From Acidovorax sp. sif1233 (GTDB lineage Bacteria; Pseudomonadota; Gammaproteobacteria; Burkholderiales; Burkholderiaceae_C), in assembly GCF_019218755.1 (NCBI RefSeq), contig NZ_JAHUWZ010000003.1, positions 496,001-560,000 of the forward strand: 64,000 nt of DNA, written 5' to 3'. The notes beneath the pieces were generated by a model. It was not told where the DNA came from, searched no databases, and saw only the letters and a program-made list of their open reading frames with translations. Both the position numbers and the translations under genes were made by a program. Shown piece after piece: positions 36,489 to 44,882 of the stretch. How positions within the stretch are numbered: the stretch's first letter is position 1; each line of letters starts with the position of its first letter.

Positions 36489-36846
36489 GCCAGGCGAAAG
36501 GCGGGGAGCGGATTCACCGGCAGGGGCCTGCCCCACCTGTGTAGTGCCCGTGCGGCAGGCGCCACACGCCGTGCCCCGCCCGGCAAAACCCGGACTGCTA
36601 TCCATGCTATGGAATCGGGAGTATGCTTATATGTCAGTTTTGTGACAAATGACGGAGGGGTGCCTTGCCCGCGCCCGCCCCGCCCCGGAAGCCGCGCCGC
36701 CCGGCACCGCAGACCCGTCTGCCCTGGCCTCCGGGCACAAAAGTGAACACGCCACCCTGGCCAGGGGCGCATGATGTGCCCTGCGTCCGCCGTGGGCCAG
36801 GCGCCGCGTTTGCGCACGTCACAAGAAGAAGAAACAACGGTTTTCC
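36489..36846. promoter_or_regulatory. Upstream region of the Na/Pi transporter gene
   Basis: 358 bases without a supportable gene. The AT-richest part (36596-36655) is the likely promoter area. It contains a Pho-box-like element (36631-36648) and several TAT-rich -10 candidates (TATGCT, TTATAT) that I cannot choose between. The stretch 36665-36846 is GC-rich and read as a 61-codon frame that looks non-coding. Confidence 0.45.
36631..36648 (-). promoter_or_regulatory. Pho-box-like element
   Basis: On the minus strand TTGTCAC, AAAA, CTGACAT: two half-sites with 4-base spacing close to the PhoB consensus CTGTCAT-N4-CTGTCAT (two and one mismatches). It lies about 200 bases before a phosphate-family transporter start. 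It is equally readable as an imperfect inverted repeat TGTCA/TGACA. Confidence 0.4.
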
Positions 36847-38502
36847 ATGAAGCATCTCTTGAATCTCCTGGCAGCGGTGTCGCTGCTGATCTGGGGCACC
36901 CACCTGGTGCGCACCGGCATCCTGCGCGTATTCGGCGCCAACCTGCGCCAGCTGATCGCGCACAGCGTCAGCAACCGGTTCACGGCCGTGCTGTCGGGCA
37001 TCGGGGTGACCGCCGTGGTGCAGTCGAGCACCGCCACGGCGCTGATCGTGTCGTCCTTCGTGGGCCAGGGCCTGGTGGGCCTGCCCGCCGCGCTGGCCGT
37101 GATGCTGGGCGCCGACGTGGGCACCAGCGTGATGGCCGTGGTGTTCTCCATGGACCTGTCCTGGCTCTCGCCGCTGTTCATCTTCGCGGGGGTGGTGCTG
37201 TTCATCTCGCGCAAGGACACGGCGGCCGGCCGCGTGGGCCGGGTGCTGATCGGCCTGGGCCTGATGCTGCTGGCGCTGCGCCTGATCACCGAGTCCACCA
37301 CCGTGCTGACCCAGTCGCCCACCGTGCGCACGCTGCTCTCCGCGCTCACCAGCGACCTGCTGCTCGAGATTTTCACGGGCTCGGTGCTCGCCATCGTGGC
37401 CTATTCCAGCCTGGCCACGGTGCTGCTCACCGCGGCCCTGGCGGGCTCGGGCGGCATCCCGCCCGACGTGGCGCTGGGCCTGGTGCTGGGCGCCAACCTG
37501 GGCAGCGGCGTGCTGGCGGTGCTGACCACGCTCAAGGCCGACGTGCAGACGCGGCAGGTGCCGCTGGGCAACCTGATCTTCAAGATCATCGGCGTGGTCA
37601 TCATGACGCCGCTCACGGGGCTGTGGCTGCAGCACGTGCGGCCCTACGTGCCGGAAATCGCGACGCTGGTGGTGCTGTTCCATCTGGCGTTCAACATGGT
37701 GGTGGGCATCATCTGCATCGGCCTGACCGGCACGGTGGCCCGCGCGGTGCAGCGCCTGCTGCCGCAGGAGAAGACCCAGGCCGCGGCGGGCACGCGCCCC
37801 CAGCACCTGGACCCTTCCGCCCTGGCCACGCCCTCGCTGGCCATCTCCTGCGCCGCGCGCGAGGCCCTGCACCAGGCCGACGTGGTCGAGTCCATGCTGC
37901 TGGGCCTGCACAAGGTGATCCGCACGGACGACCTCAAGCTCGCACAGGATCTGCGCAAGCTCGACGACGAGGTGGACGGCCTGTACTCGGCCATCAAGTA
38001 CTACATGACCAAGATCTCGCGCGAGGCGCTGGATGAGCGCGAAGGCCGCCGCTGGGCCGACATCATCAGCTTCACGATCAACATGGAACAGATCGGCGAC
38101 ATCATCGAGCGCGTGCTGATCGACATCGAGGACAAGAAGATCAAGAAGGGCCGCCAGTTCTCCGAGGCCGGCATGGAAGAGATCAACGAGCTGCACGCGC
38201 GCCTGATCGACAACCTGCGCCTGGCGATGAGCGTGTTCCTCAACGGCAGCGTGCGCGATGCGCAGAAGCTGCTGGAGGAGAAGGCCCGCTTCCGCGACCT
38301 GGAGCACGCGTATTCGGCCACCCACCTGGCGCGCCTGTCCGACAACACGGTGCAAAGCATCGAGACCAGCTCGCTGCACATCGACCTGATCAGCGAGCTC
38401 AAGCGCATCAACTCGCTGCTGTGCTCGGTGGCCTACCCGATCCTGGAGTCGGCGGGCGCGCTGGCGCCCAGCCGCCTGAGGGCCATGGTGGACCAGGCCT
38501 GA
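36847..38502 (+). CDS. Na/Pi cotransporter family protein with C-terminal PhoU-like domain
   Basis: A 551-residue protein. Residues 1-310 hold about eight transmembrane segments in two inverted halves; the first carries the PNaS motif QSSTAT (59-64) and both halves have GADVGT/GANLGS-type motifs. Residues about 330-540 form a helical PhoU-like domain. This NptA/YjbB-like family moves phosphate, mostly outward when cell Pi is high, with Na+. The second motif (VAYSSLATVL near residue 185) lacks the canonical QSS, so transport details may differ. A Pho-box-like site lies upstream. It converges on the NUDIX gene. Confidence 0.9.
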   Translation: MKHLLNLLAAVSLLIWGTHLVRTGILRVFGANLRQLIAHSVSNRFTAVLSGIGVTAVVQSSTATALIVSSFVGQGLVGLPAALAVMLGADVGTSVMAVVFSMDLSWLSPLFIFAGVVLFISRKDTAAGRVGRVLIGLGLMLLALRLITESTTVLTQSPTVRTLLSALTSDLLLEIFTGSVLAIVAYSSLATVLLTAALAGSGGIPPDVALGLVLGANLGSGVLAVLTTLKADVQTRQVPLGNLIFKIIGVVIMTPLTGLWLQHVRPYVPEIATLVVLFHLAFNMVVGIICIGLTGTVARAVQRLLPQEKTQAAAGTRPQHLDPSALATPSLAISCAAREALHQADVVESMLLGLHKVIRTDDLKLAQDLRKLDDEVDGLYSAIKYYMTKISREALDEREGRRWADIISFTINMEQIGDIIERVLIDIEDKKIKKGRQFSEAGMEEINELHARLIDNLRLAMSVFLNGSVRDAQKLLEEKARFRDLEHAYSATHLARLSDNTVQSIETSSLHIDLISELKRINSLLCSVAYPILESAGALAPSRLRAMVDQA

Positions 38503-38571
38503 GGCGGCGGCTTGCGCCCACGGCGGCCCGCCGCCCTTGCGCAGGGGGCAGCGGCCGCAAGGGCCGCCGCG

Positions 38572-39405
38572 TCAGGCGCCCAGGAAGCCCGCGATCACCA
38601 GTCCGGCTTCCAGGGTGAACGCCCCTTGCGCCACCTGTTCGCGCAGGCTGTCGAGGGAAAGCAGATCGAACCGCTCGACCTCCCCGTCCTGGTTGCAGGG
38701 CTCCAGGCCGTCGGGCACCTGGGCGCGGAACCAGTCGATGCGCTCCACCATGAAGCCCACGCCCCCGCCCTCGCGGCTGGGCCGGCTGAACAGCACATGG
38801 CCGCCGTGCGCCACGCCCGCCAGGGCTTCGATGCGCAGCCCGGCCTCCTCCCAGGTCTCGCGCGCCAGCGCCTGCGGCAGGGTGTCGGCGGCCGCCACCA
38901 TGCCGCCCATCAGCGTATCCCACAGGCCCGGGTTGTTGGGCTTGGTCAGCGCCCGCTTTTGCACCCACATGCGGCCGTCCGGGGCCAGCCCCACCAGGTG
39001 CACGGCCCGCGTGGCGATGCCCAGCACGCGCACGGCGCCGCGCTCCACGGTGGCCACCACGTCGCCCTGCGGATTGCACACGGCCAGTTGCTCATTGCGC
39101 CAGGGGCCGCACCGGCCGGCGCCCCGCAGCACCGCCGCCAGGGCGTTGAGCGCCTCGGTGGCCCCTCCCGGGGGCGATTGCAGGTGCCAGGCGGGTGCCC
39201 CCTGATGCTCTGTTTTTGATAGCTCGAAGCGCTTGTCGATGGCGCGCGAGGCACCAATCTGCTCCAAGAACCCTTCGGCCACCGAGCCCACCACCTGCCC
39301 GGCCGCCAGCAAGGCTTGGCGGGACTGGGCGGCGGGCTGCCGCGCGGCCTGCCGGGCGCCCGCCAGCCAGTGCCCGAACGGCGTGCTGCCGTGCGCCGCG
39401 CTCAC
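38572..39405 (-). CDS. DUF4743-NUDIX hydrolase
   Basis: A 277-residue protein with an N-terminal DUF4743 region (about 1-125) and a NUDIX fold. The Nudix box is GMVAAADTLPQALARETWEE followed by AGL (about residues 167-189); the conserved Glu after Gx5 is Asp, while REx2EE is intact. Family members related to the yeast Tnr3 C-terminal half hydrolyse damaged thiamine or other diphosphates. The start is a GTG at 39405, overlapping the qor-like stop (GTGA), so the two are translationally coupled. Codons 56-66 (FELSKTEHQ region) coincide with an interspersed repeat copy. Confidence 0.85.
   Translation of the reverse strand: MSAAHGSTPFGHWLAGARQAARQPAAQSRQALLAAGQVVGSVAEGFLEQIGASRAIDKRFELSKTEHQGAPAWHLQSPPGGATEALNALAAVLRGAGRCGPWRNEQLAVCNPQGDVVATVERGAVRVLGIATRAVHLVGLAPDGRMWVQKRALTKPNNPGLWDTLMGGMVAAADTLPQALARETWEEAGLRIEALAGVAHGGHVLFSRPSREGGGVGFMVERIDWFRAQVPDGLEPCNQDGEVERFDLLSLDSLREQVAQGAFTLEAGLVIAGFLGA
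39208..39240 (+). repeat. Interspersed TAGCTG-type repeat, copy g (inside NUDIX gene)
   Basis: CTCTGTTTTTGATAGCTCGA then AGCGCTTGTCGAT. The GATAGCTnnnAGCGCTTGT core is present and translated antisense to the repeat orientation. Confidence 0.7.
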
Positions 39406-40385
39406 AGCGTGAGGATGGTGGAGCCGGTGGTCTTGCGCGCCTCGAGGTCGCGGTGCGCCTGCTGCACCTGCGCGAGCGGGTAGCGCTGGTCGATGTGAAT
39501 CACGACCTGCCCGCTGGCCACCACGCTGAACAGGTCGTCCGCCATGGCCTGCGTGCTCTCGCGCGTGGCGATGTGGGTGAACAGTGTCTGGCGCGTGACG
39601 TACAGCGAGCCCTTGGCGCCCAGCGCGCCCGGAGCGAACGGCGGCACGGGGCCCGATGCATTCCCAAAGCTGGCCATGAGCCCAAAGGGGCGCAGGCAGT
39701 CGAGGGACTTGTCCCACGTGTCCTTGCCCACCGAGTCGTACACCACCTTCACGCCCTGGCCGGCGGTGATCTCTTTCACGCGGGCCGCGAAGTCCTCGGT
39801 GTTGTAGTTGATCGCATGGGCCGCGCCATTGGCCAGCGCGAGCTGGCACTTGGCGTCCGAGCCCGCCGTGGCGATGAGGGAGAGCCCGAGCGCCCTGGCC
39901 CACTGCGTGGCGATCAGCCCCACCCCGCCGGCGGCGGCGTGGAACAGCACGTGGTCGCCGGCCTGCAGGCCTTGCACGGGCAGCGTCTTCTTGAGCAGGT
40001 ACTGCGCGGTCAGGCCCTTGAGCATCATGGCCGCGCCGGTTTCGAAGCTGATCGCGTCGGGCAGCCGGCACACGCACCTGGCGGGCATCACGCGCTGCTC
40101 GCAGTAGCTGCCGGGCGGCTGGCTCGCGTAGGCCGCGCGGTCGCCCACCTTCAGGTGCGTGACACCTTCGCCCACGGCCTCGACCACACCGGCGGCCTCC
40201 ATGCCGATGCCCGCGGGCATGCCGAGCGGGTACAGGCCCGTGCGGTGGTACACGTCGATGAAATTCAGGCCGATGGCGTGGTGGCGGATGCGGATCTCGC
40301 CGGGGCCGGGCTCGCCCACGGCGACGTCAACGATGTGGAGTTCTTCGGGACCACCGTGCTGGCGGATCTGGACGGCAAGGCTCAT
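39402..40385 (-). CDS. Quinone oxidoreductase-like (zeta-crystallin type) protein
   Basis: A 327-residue medium-chain dehydrogenase/reductase without structural zinc cysteines, of the Qor/zeta-crystallin class, which reduces quinones with NADPH. The start ATG at 40385 has AGGAG upstream. NADPH-binding motif AAAGGVGLIATQWARALG (about 147-165) and the N-terminal GNFIDVYHRTGLYPL-like segment (here LNFIDVYHRTG) are typical. It overlaps the NUDIX gene by four bases at its end and is divergent from a DMT permease. Confidence 0.9.
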   Translation of the reverse strand: MSLAVQIRQHGGPEELHIVDVAVGEPGPGEIRIRHHAIGLNFIDVYHRTGLYPLGMPAGIGMEAAGVVEAVGEGVTHLKVGDRAAYASQPPGSYCEQRVMPARCVCRLPDAISFETGAAMMLKGLTAQYLLKKTLPVQGLQAGDHVLFHAAAGGVGLIATQWARALGLSLIATAGSDAKCQLALANGAAHAINYNTEDFAARVKEITAGQGVKVVYDSVGKDTWDKSLDCLRPFGLMASFGNASGPVPPFAPGALGAKGSLYVTRQTLFTHIATRESTQAMADDLFSVVASGQVVIHIDQRYPLAQVQQAHRDLEARKTTGSTILTL

Positions 40386-40599
40386 GGCTAACGCTCCTGT
40401 AACGGTGAGACAAACGGCGGCCATCCTGCCACGAATCCCGCGAACCTGCCGCAGGCCGGGCTACTTGCCGGCGGGCACCGCCACGCCGCGAGGAGACGGC
40501 CCTGGGCGATGGCGGGTGGGCGTGTGGACGGCCGCGCCGCCCTGGGGCCTTGTGGCCGCGCGCAGCGGGGCGGCACGCGCGCCGTTACAGTCCAGCCCC

Positions 40600-41499
40600 A
40601 TGACACAAAAACTCACGCCCGGCACGGCGGCGTTGCTGGTGGTACCGCCGATGCTCTGGGCCGGCAATGCCGTGGTGGGGCGGCTGGTGCACGACCTGAT
40701 CCCGCCCCTCACCCTCAATTTCATCCGCTGGGTGCTGGCCTTCGGCATCCTGCTGCCCCTCGCGCACGGTGTGCTGCGCAAGGACAGCCCGCTGTGGCCG
40801 CACTGGCGCCGCTACGCGCTGCTGGGGCTGCTGGGCATCGGGCTGTACAACGCGTTCCAGTACATGGCCCTGCAGACCTCCACGCCCATCAACGTGACCC
40901 TGGTGGGCTCCAGCATGCCGGTGTGGATGCTGGGCGTGGGCGCGCTGTTCTTCGGCGCGGGCGTCACGCGGCGGCAGCTGCTGGGGGCGCTGCTGTCGAT
41001 CTGCGGCGTGCTGCTCGTGCTCAGCCGTGGCGAATGGGCGCAGCTGATGGCCTTCCGGCTCGTGCCGGGCGACCTGTTCATGCTCCTTGCCACGATTTCA
41101 TGGGCGTTCTACAGCTGGCTGCTGTCGCGCACCACCGAGCCCACCCGCATCCGCGGCGACTGGGCAGCGTTCCTGATGGCGCAGATGGTGTTCGGGCTCG
41201 CATGGTCGGGCAGTTTCGCCGGGGCGGAATGGGCCTCGGGCCGCTCGCACGTCGCATGGGGCTGGCCGCTGGCGGCCGCGCTGGCATTCATCGCGGTGGG
41301 GCCCGCGGTGCTGGCCTACCGCTTCTGGGGCGTGGGCGTGCAGCGCGCGGGGCCCGCCGTGGCGGGCTTCTTCGTGAACCTGACGCCCCTGTTCGCCGGC
41401 ATCCTGTCGGCCGCGTTCCTGGGGGAGACGCCCCAGCTCTTTCATGGCATCGCGTTCGCGCTGATCGTGGGCGGGATCGTGGTGTCCTCTCGCCGATAG
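40600..41499 (+). CDS. EamA/DMT family transporter
   Basis: A 299-residue permease with ten transmembrane helices in two EamA repeats (about residues 10-140 and 155-295; motif PMLWAGNAVVGRL near the start and GETPQLFHGIAFALIVGG near the end). DMT proteins export or import small metabolites; substrate is unpredictable. The ATG at 40600 gives the typical N-terminus; the frame is open further upstream but is non-coding in character. It diverges from the quinone oxidoreductase gene (214 bases between starts) and converges on the next gene. Confidence 0.88.
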   Translation: MTQKLTPGTAALLVVPPMLWAGNAVVGRLVHDLIPPLTLNFIRWVLAFGILLPLAHGVLRKDSPLWPHWRRYALLGLLGIGLYNAFQYMALQTSTPINVTLVGSSMPVWMLGVGALFFGAGVTRRQLLGALLSICGVLLVLSRGEWAQLMAFRLVPGDLFMLLATISWAFYSWLLSRTTEPTRIRGDWAAFLMAQMVFGLAWSGSFAGAEWASGRSHVAWGWPLAAALAFIAVGPAVLAYRFWGVGVQRAGPAVAGFFVNLTPLFAGILSAAFLGETPQLFHGIAFALIVGGIVVSSRR

Positions 41500-41515
41500 C
41501 GCCGCTGCGGCGGCT

Positions 41516-42109
41516 CTACTCCTGCACCCGCAAGGTGCCGGCAGAGGACCCAAAACCCGGTTCTTGCGCCGGGAAGTCCGCCACGGTGGCGTTGTAGTTC
41601 ACGCCCACCATGTGGCCGTTCAGGTCCGTGAGGTACATGAGGTTGCGGACGTCGGTATCGGCGGCCGGCGCGGTGCTGTCCATGCGCACCCAGGCACGCC
41701 CGCCAAGGGTGACCAGCGAGGCGTCGCGCATCACCAGGCCCGGGGTGAGCCTGGGCAAGGTTGTTTCCATGGCGGACATGAACGCGGGCAAGGCATCGGG
41801 CGTGAGCGGTTTTTGCGCCATGCGCGACCAGGTCACGGCCACGGTGCTGCTGCGCCGGGCGTTGCCCCAGGCGGCCAGCGGCCTGCGCCCGTGCCGGCCG
41901 AACTTGGTCTGCAGCTCCTCGTCGGTGAGCGCGGTGTAGCCCGCCGGCGCCTGCAGCCGCAGCGTCCCGCTGGGGGTCTGGAGGGCGACGGGCTCGGCGG
42001 CGGCCAGGGTGCAGGCAGCGGCTGCGGCACATGCCAGGGTGGCCCATGCAGCCAGGCGCCCGCGCGCCGTGGCGCTGGCGGCGGGGCGGGTGTGCGGAGA
42101 AGGGTGCAT
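41516..42109 (-). CDS. Exported protein of unknown function
   Basis: A 197-residue protein. A signal peptide (about residues 18-42, AAWATLACAAAAACTLAAAEP region) precedes a soluble domain with the segments LQTPSGTLRLQAPAGYTALT, WGNARRSSTVAVTWSRM and DLNGHMVGVNYNATVADFPA. I do not recognise the family. The ATG at 42109 (MHPSPHTR) follows GAGG at good spacing; longer in-frame starts exist. It lies 70 bases downstream of the GGDEF-EAL gene on the same strand and may be the last gene of that operon. Confidence 0.7.
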   Translation of the reverse strand: MHPSPHTRPAASATARGRLAAWATLACAAAAACTLAAAEPVALQTPSGTLRLQAPAGYTALTDEELQTKFGRHGRRPLAAWGNARRSSTVAVTWSRMAQKPLTPDALPAFMSAMETTLPRLTPGLVMRDASLVTLGGRAWVRMDSTAPAADTDVRNLMYLTDLNGHMVGVNYNATVADFPAQEPGFGSSAGTLRVQE

Positions 42110-42179
42110 ATCGGACCTCGCCATCAGCAAAATGGAAAGAGCGAACGGAAGGAACACCATGCGGCCGGCGACTGGCGGC

Positions 42180-44882
42180 TCAGTCCGCCGCGCCGCCGGC
42201 GGCCGGGGGCGTGGTGGCGGCCTGGGTGGCCTCGGCGGCGTTCTGCAGCAGGACTTCCAGGTCGGCCACGGGCCCGGGCATCCCGAGCAGGTAGCCCTGG
42301 AAGAGCTGGCAGCCATAGTCCGCCAGCAAGGTCTTCTGCGCCGGGGTTTCCACGCCTTCGGCGATCACGTCGAGCTCCAGGTTGCGGGCCATGCCGATGA
42401 TGGTCTGCACGATCACGTCGTCGGTGTGCCGCACGCCCAGGTTGTGCACGAAGGACTGGTCGATCTTGAGTTGGTCCAGAGGCAGGCGCGTGAGGTAGGC
42501 GAGCGACGAGTAGCCCGTGCCGAAATCGTCCACGGAGAAGCGCACGCCCTTGGTCTTGAGCAGGCCCATCTTGGCGACGGTGTCGTCCACGTTGTCCAGC
42601 ACCAGCGACTCGGTGAGTTCCAGCTTGAGCAGGTGGGGCCGCGCGCCGGTTTCCCGCAGCACCTCGACGACGCGGGCCACGAAATCGCGCTGGCGGAACT
42701 GGCGGGCGCTCACGTTGACCGACAGCTGCACATGCCGGTAGCGGGCATCGTTCTGCCACGCCGCCAGCTGCTCGCAGGCGGTGCGCAGCACCCAGTGGCC
42801 CATCGGCACGATGAGTTCGCTTTCTTCCGCCACGCCAATGAAATCACCCGGGGCGATCAGCCCGCGGTCGGGATGGATCCAGCGGATGAGCGCCTCGGCG
42901 CCCACGATGCGGCCGTCCAGGTGGAACTGGGGCTGGTAGTGCAGCACGAACTGCCGCGCCGTCAGCGCCGCCTGCAGGTCCCCTTCCAGCTGGGCGCGCA
43001 CGCTGATGGCGATCTGCATCTGCGGATCGAAGAAGCACAGCGCGTTGCGCCCCTGCGACTTGACCTGGTACATGGCGATGTCGGCCTGCTTGAGCAGATC
43101 GACCGAGGGCTGCAGCGCTCCTCCCATCAGCGTGGCGCCGATGCTGGGCGTGCTGTGGTGGGTGTGCCCCCCCAGCGAATACGGCGCGTTGAGCGTGCGC
43201 AGGATTTTTTCACCCACGCGCCGGGCATGGGCAGCCGCCTCCTCGCTGTGCTGCGACAGCTCGTGCAGCATGACGACGAACTCGTCCCCGCCCAAGCGCG
43301 CCACGGTGTCCTCCCGCCGCACACAGGTCTTCAGCCGCTCGGCGACCTGGCGCAGCAGCAGGTCGCCCACTTCGTGGCCCAGGGTGTCGTTCAGAGTCTT
43401 GAAGTGGTCGAGGTCCAGGAAGAGCAGCGCGCCGTACTGCCCGCTGCGCAGGCTGGCCGCGATGACCTGCTGCATGCGGTCCATGAGCAGCCGGCGGTTG
43501 GGCAGGTTGGTGAGCGGGTCGTAGAAGGCCAGGCTTTCGATCTCGGCGCTGGCCCGGCGCAGGGCGGTCACATCGTGGTACGTGATGACCAGCCCCCCTT
43601 CGGGCGTGGGCCGTTCGGTGATCTGGATCGTGCGGCCATTGGGCAGCACCTGTTCATGGGGCTCCTGGTGCTGCTTTTGCTTGAGCAGGCGCAGCTCCAC
43701 CCAGCGCATGCGCTCGTCCTCGCTGGCGCGCGGCAGGTGGTGGCGGGAGGTTTCCTCCATCACGCGCCGGAACGGCACCGTCGGCGCGATCACGCTGCGC
43801 AGCCACGGAAATATCTCCTCGAACCGGCTGTTCCACTGCACCACGCGGTACTCGCCGTCGAGCAGCAGGAAGCCGCTCACCATCGACTCCAGCGCCTGGT
43901 CCAGCGTGGCCTTGGACTGCGCGATCGCGATGCGGGCCTGGGAGATGCGGTCCAGGTAGCGCAGCGCCAGATTGCCGGCCGCTGCGATCATGGCCACGAA
44001 CAGCAGCCCCGTGAGCGCGATGGCGTTGCGCTGCTCGCGCCAGCCCGCCAGCGCATCGCGCAGCGGGATGCTCGCGGAAATGCGCAGGTCCTGGTACAGG
44101 ATGGGCCGGTAGACCACCAGCGCGGGCTCCCCACTGAGGCGGGCCGGCGCTTTCCATTCCTGGCCCTTTTCCGCGAGTTCGTGGAGCGGCGGACTGAGCG
44201 TGGGCGTGATGGATTCCTCCCGGTTGGGCACGCTCAGCAGCAGCAGCCCTCCCGCGCGCTCCAGCGTGACCTGCAGGCCGCTGATGTCCACCCCCTGCAC
44301 CAGCACCGAACTGAGCGCGCCGACGGGCACCTCCGCCACCGCGACCACGCGGGCGCTGTCGGCCATGCGCAGGTGGCGAGCGAAGTACAGCACGCGCTCG
44401 GACGTGGCGAAGCTCACCACCGGCGGGCTGATCATGAGGGTGGAGACGGGCTGCTCCAGCACCGTCGCCAGGAAACCGGGCGGCAACTGCACGGGCAGCG
44501 CGCTGCCGGCGGCGTCGGAGGACGCCATCGACTTGCCGTTGGCGTCCAGCAGGGCCACGTAGCGCACCATCAGGTTCTGCCGCGCCGAGCTGCGCAGCCG
44601 CTGGCTGGCCAGCTCGGGATCGATCCAGTCGCGCATGGCGCCGGACAGCCCGAGCAGTTCATCCATGCTGGCCAGCAGCACATCCACCGCCAGCAGGGAC
44701 CGGTTGAGCGCCGCCTCGGCGCCCGCCACGAAGCGCGTGGCCTGGGCTTCGTTGTCGTCCAGCGCCACCTTGCGGGCGTTCCATGCCAGCGCGGCCGACA
44801 CCAGCACCACCGCCGCCATGAACACCGCCGCCCCGGCCCATACGAAGGCCTTGATCCGCAGCGGGGTGTTGGACTCACTCAT
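42180..44882 (-). CDS. Membrane GGDEF-EAL protein (c-di-GMP synthesis/hydrolysis)
   Basis: A 900-residue signalling enzyme. Transmembrane segments near 12-34 and 283-303 enclose a ~250-residue periplasmic sensor region; a PAS-like domain (about 325-435), then GGDEF at about 531-535 with an intact inhibitory I-site RRED nine residues before, and an EAL domain with EAL at 663-665, the later TES, DDFGTGYSS, LKIDQSF and IAEGVET motifs all intact. Both activities are therefore possible. Its ATG overlaps the stop of the upstream TRAP-type binding protein gene (ATGA), suggesting that the binding protein feeds this sensor. Confidence 0.93.
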   Translation of the reverse strand: MSESNTPLRIKAFVWAGAAVFMAAVVLVSAALAWNARKVALDDNEAQATRFVAGAEAALNRSLLAVDVLLASMDELLGLSGAMRDWIDPELASQRLRSSARQNLMVRYVALLDANGKSMASSDAAGSALPVQLPPGFLATVLEQPVSTLMISPPVVSFATSERVLYFARHLRMADSARVVAVAEVPVGALSSVLVQGVDISGLQVTLERAGGLLLLSVPNREESITPTLSPPLHELAEKGQEWKAPARLSGEPALVVYRPILYQDLRISASIPLRDALAGWREQRNAIALTGLLFVAMIAAAGNLALRYLDRISQARIAIAQSKATLDQALESMVSGFLLLDGEYRVVQWNSRFEEIFPWLRSVIAPTVPFRRVMEETSRHHLPRASEDERMRWVELRLLKQKQHQEPHEQVLPNGRTIQITERPTPEGGLVITYHDVTALRRASAEIESLAFYDPLTNLPNRRLLMDRMQQVIAASLRSGQYGALLFLDLDHFKTLNDTLGHEVGDLLLRQVAERLKTCVRREDTVARLGGDEFVVMLHELSQHSEEAAAHARRVGEKILRTLNAPYSLGGHTHHSTPSIGATLMGGALQPSVDLLKQADIAMYQVKSQGRNALCFFDPQMQIAISVRAQLEGDLQAALTARQFVLHYQPQFHLDGRIVGAEALIRWIHPDRGLIAPGDFIGVAEESELIVPMGHWVLRTACEQLAAWQNDARYRHVQLSVNVSARQFRQRDFVARVVEVLRETGARPHLLKLELTESLVLDNVDDTVAKMGLLKTKGVRFSVDDFGTGYSSLAYLTRLPLDQLKIDQSFVHNLGVRHTDDVIVQTIIGMARNLELDVIAEGVETPAQKTLLADYGCQLFQGYLLGMPGPVADLEVLLQNAAEATQAATTPPAAGGAAD

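Noticed and set aside
39402..40385. Zinc alcohol dehydrogenase annotation for the MDR protein
   Set aside because: The structural and catalytic zinc cysteines of ADH are absent; the pattern is quinone oxidoreductase-like.
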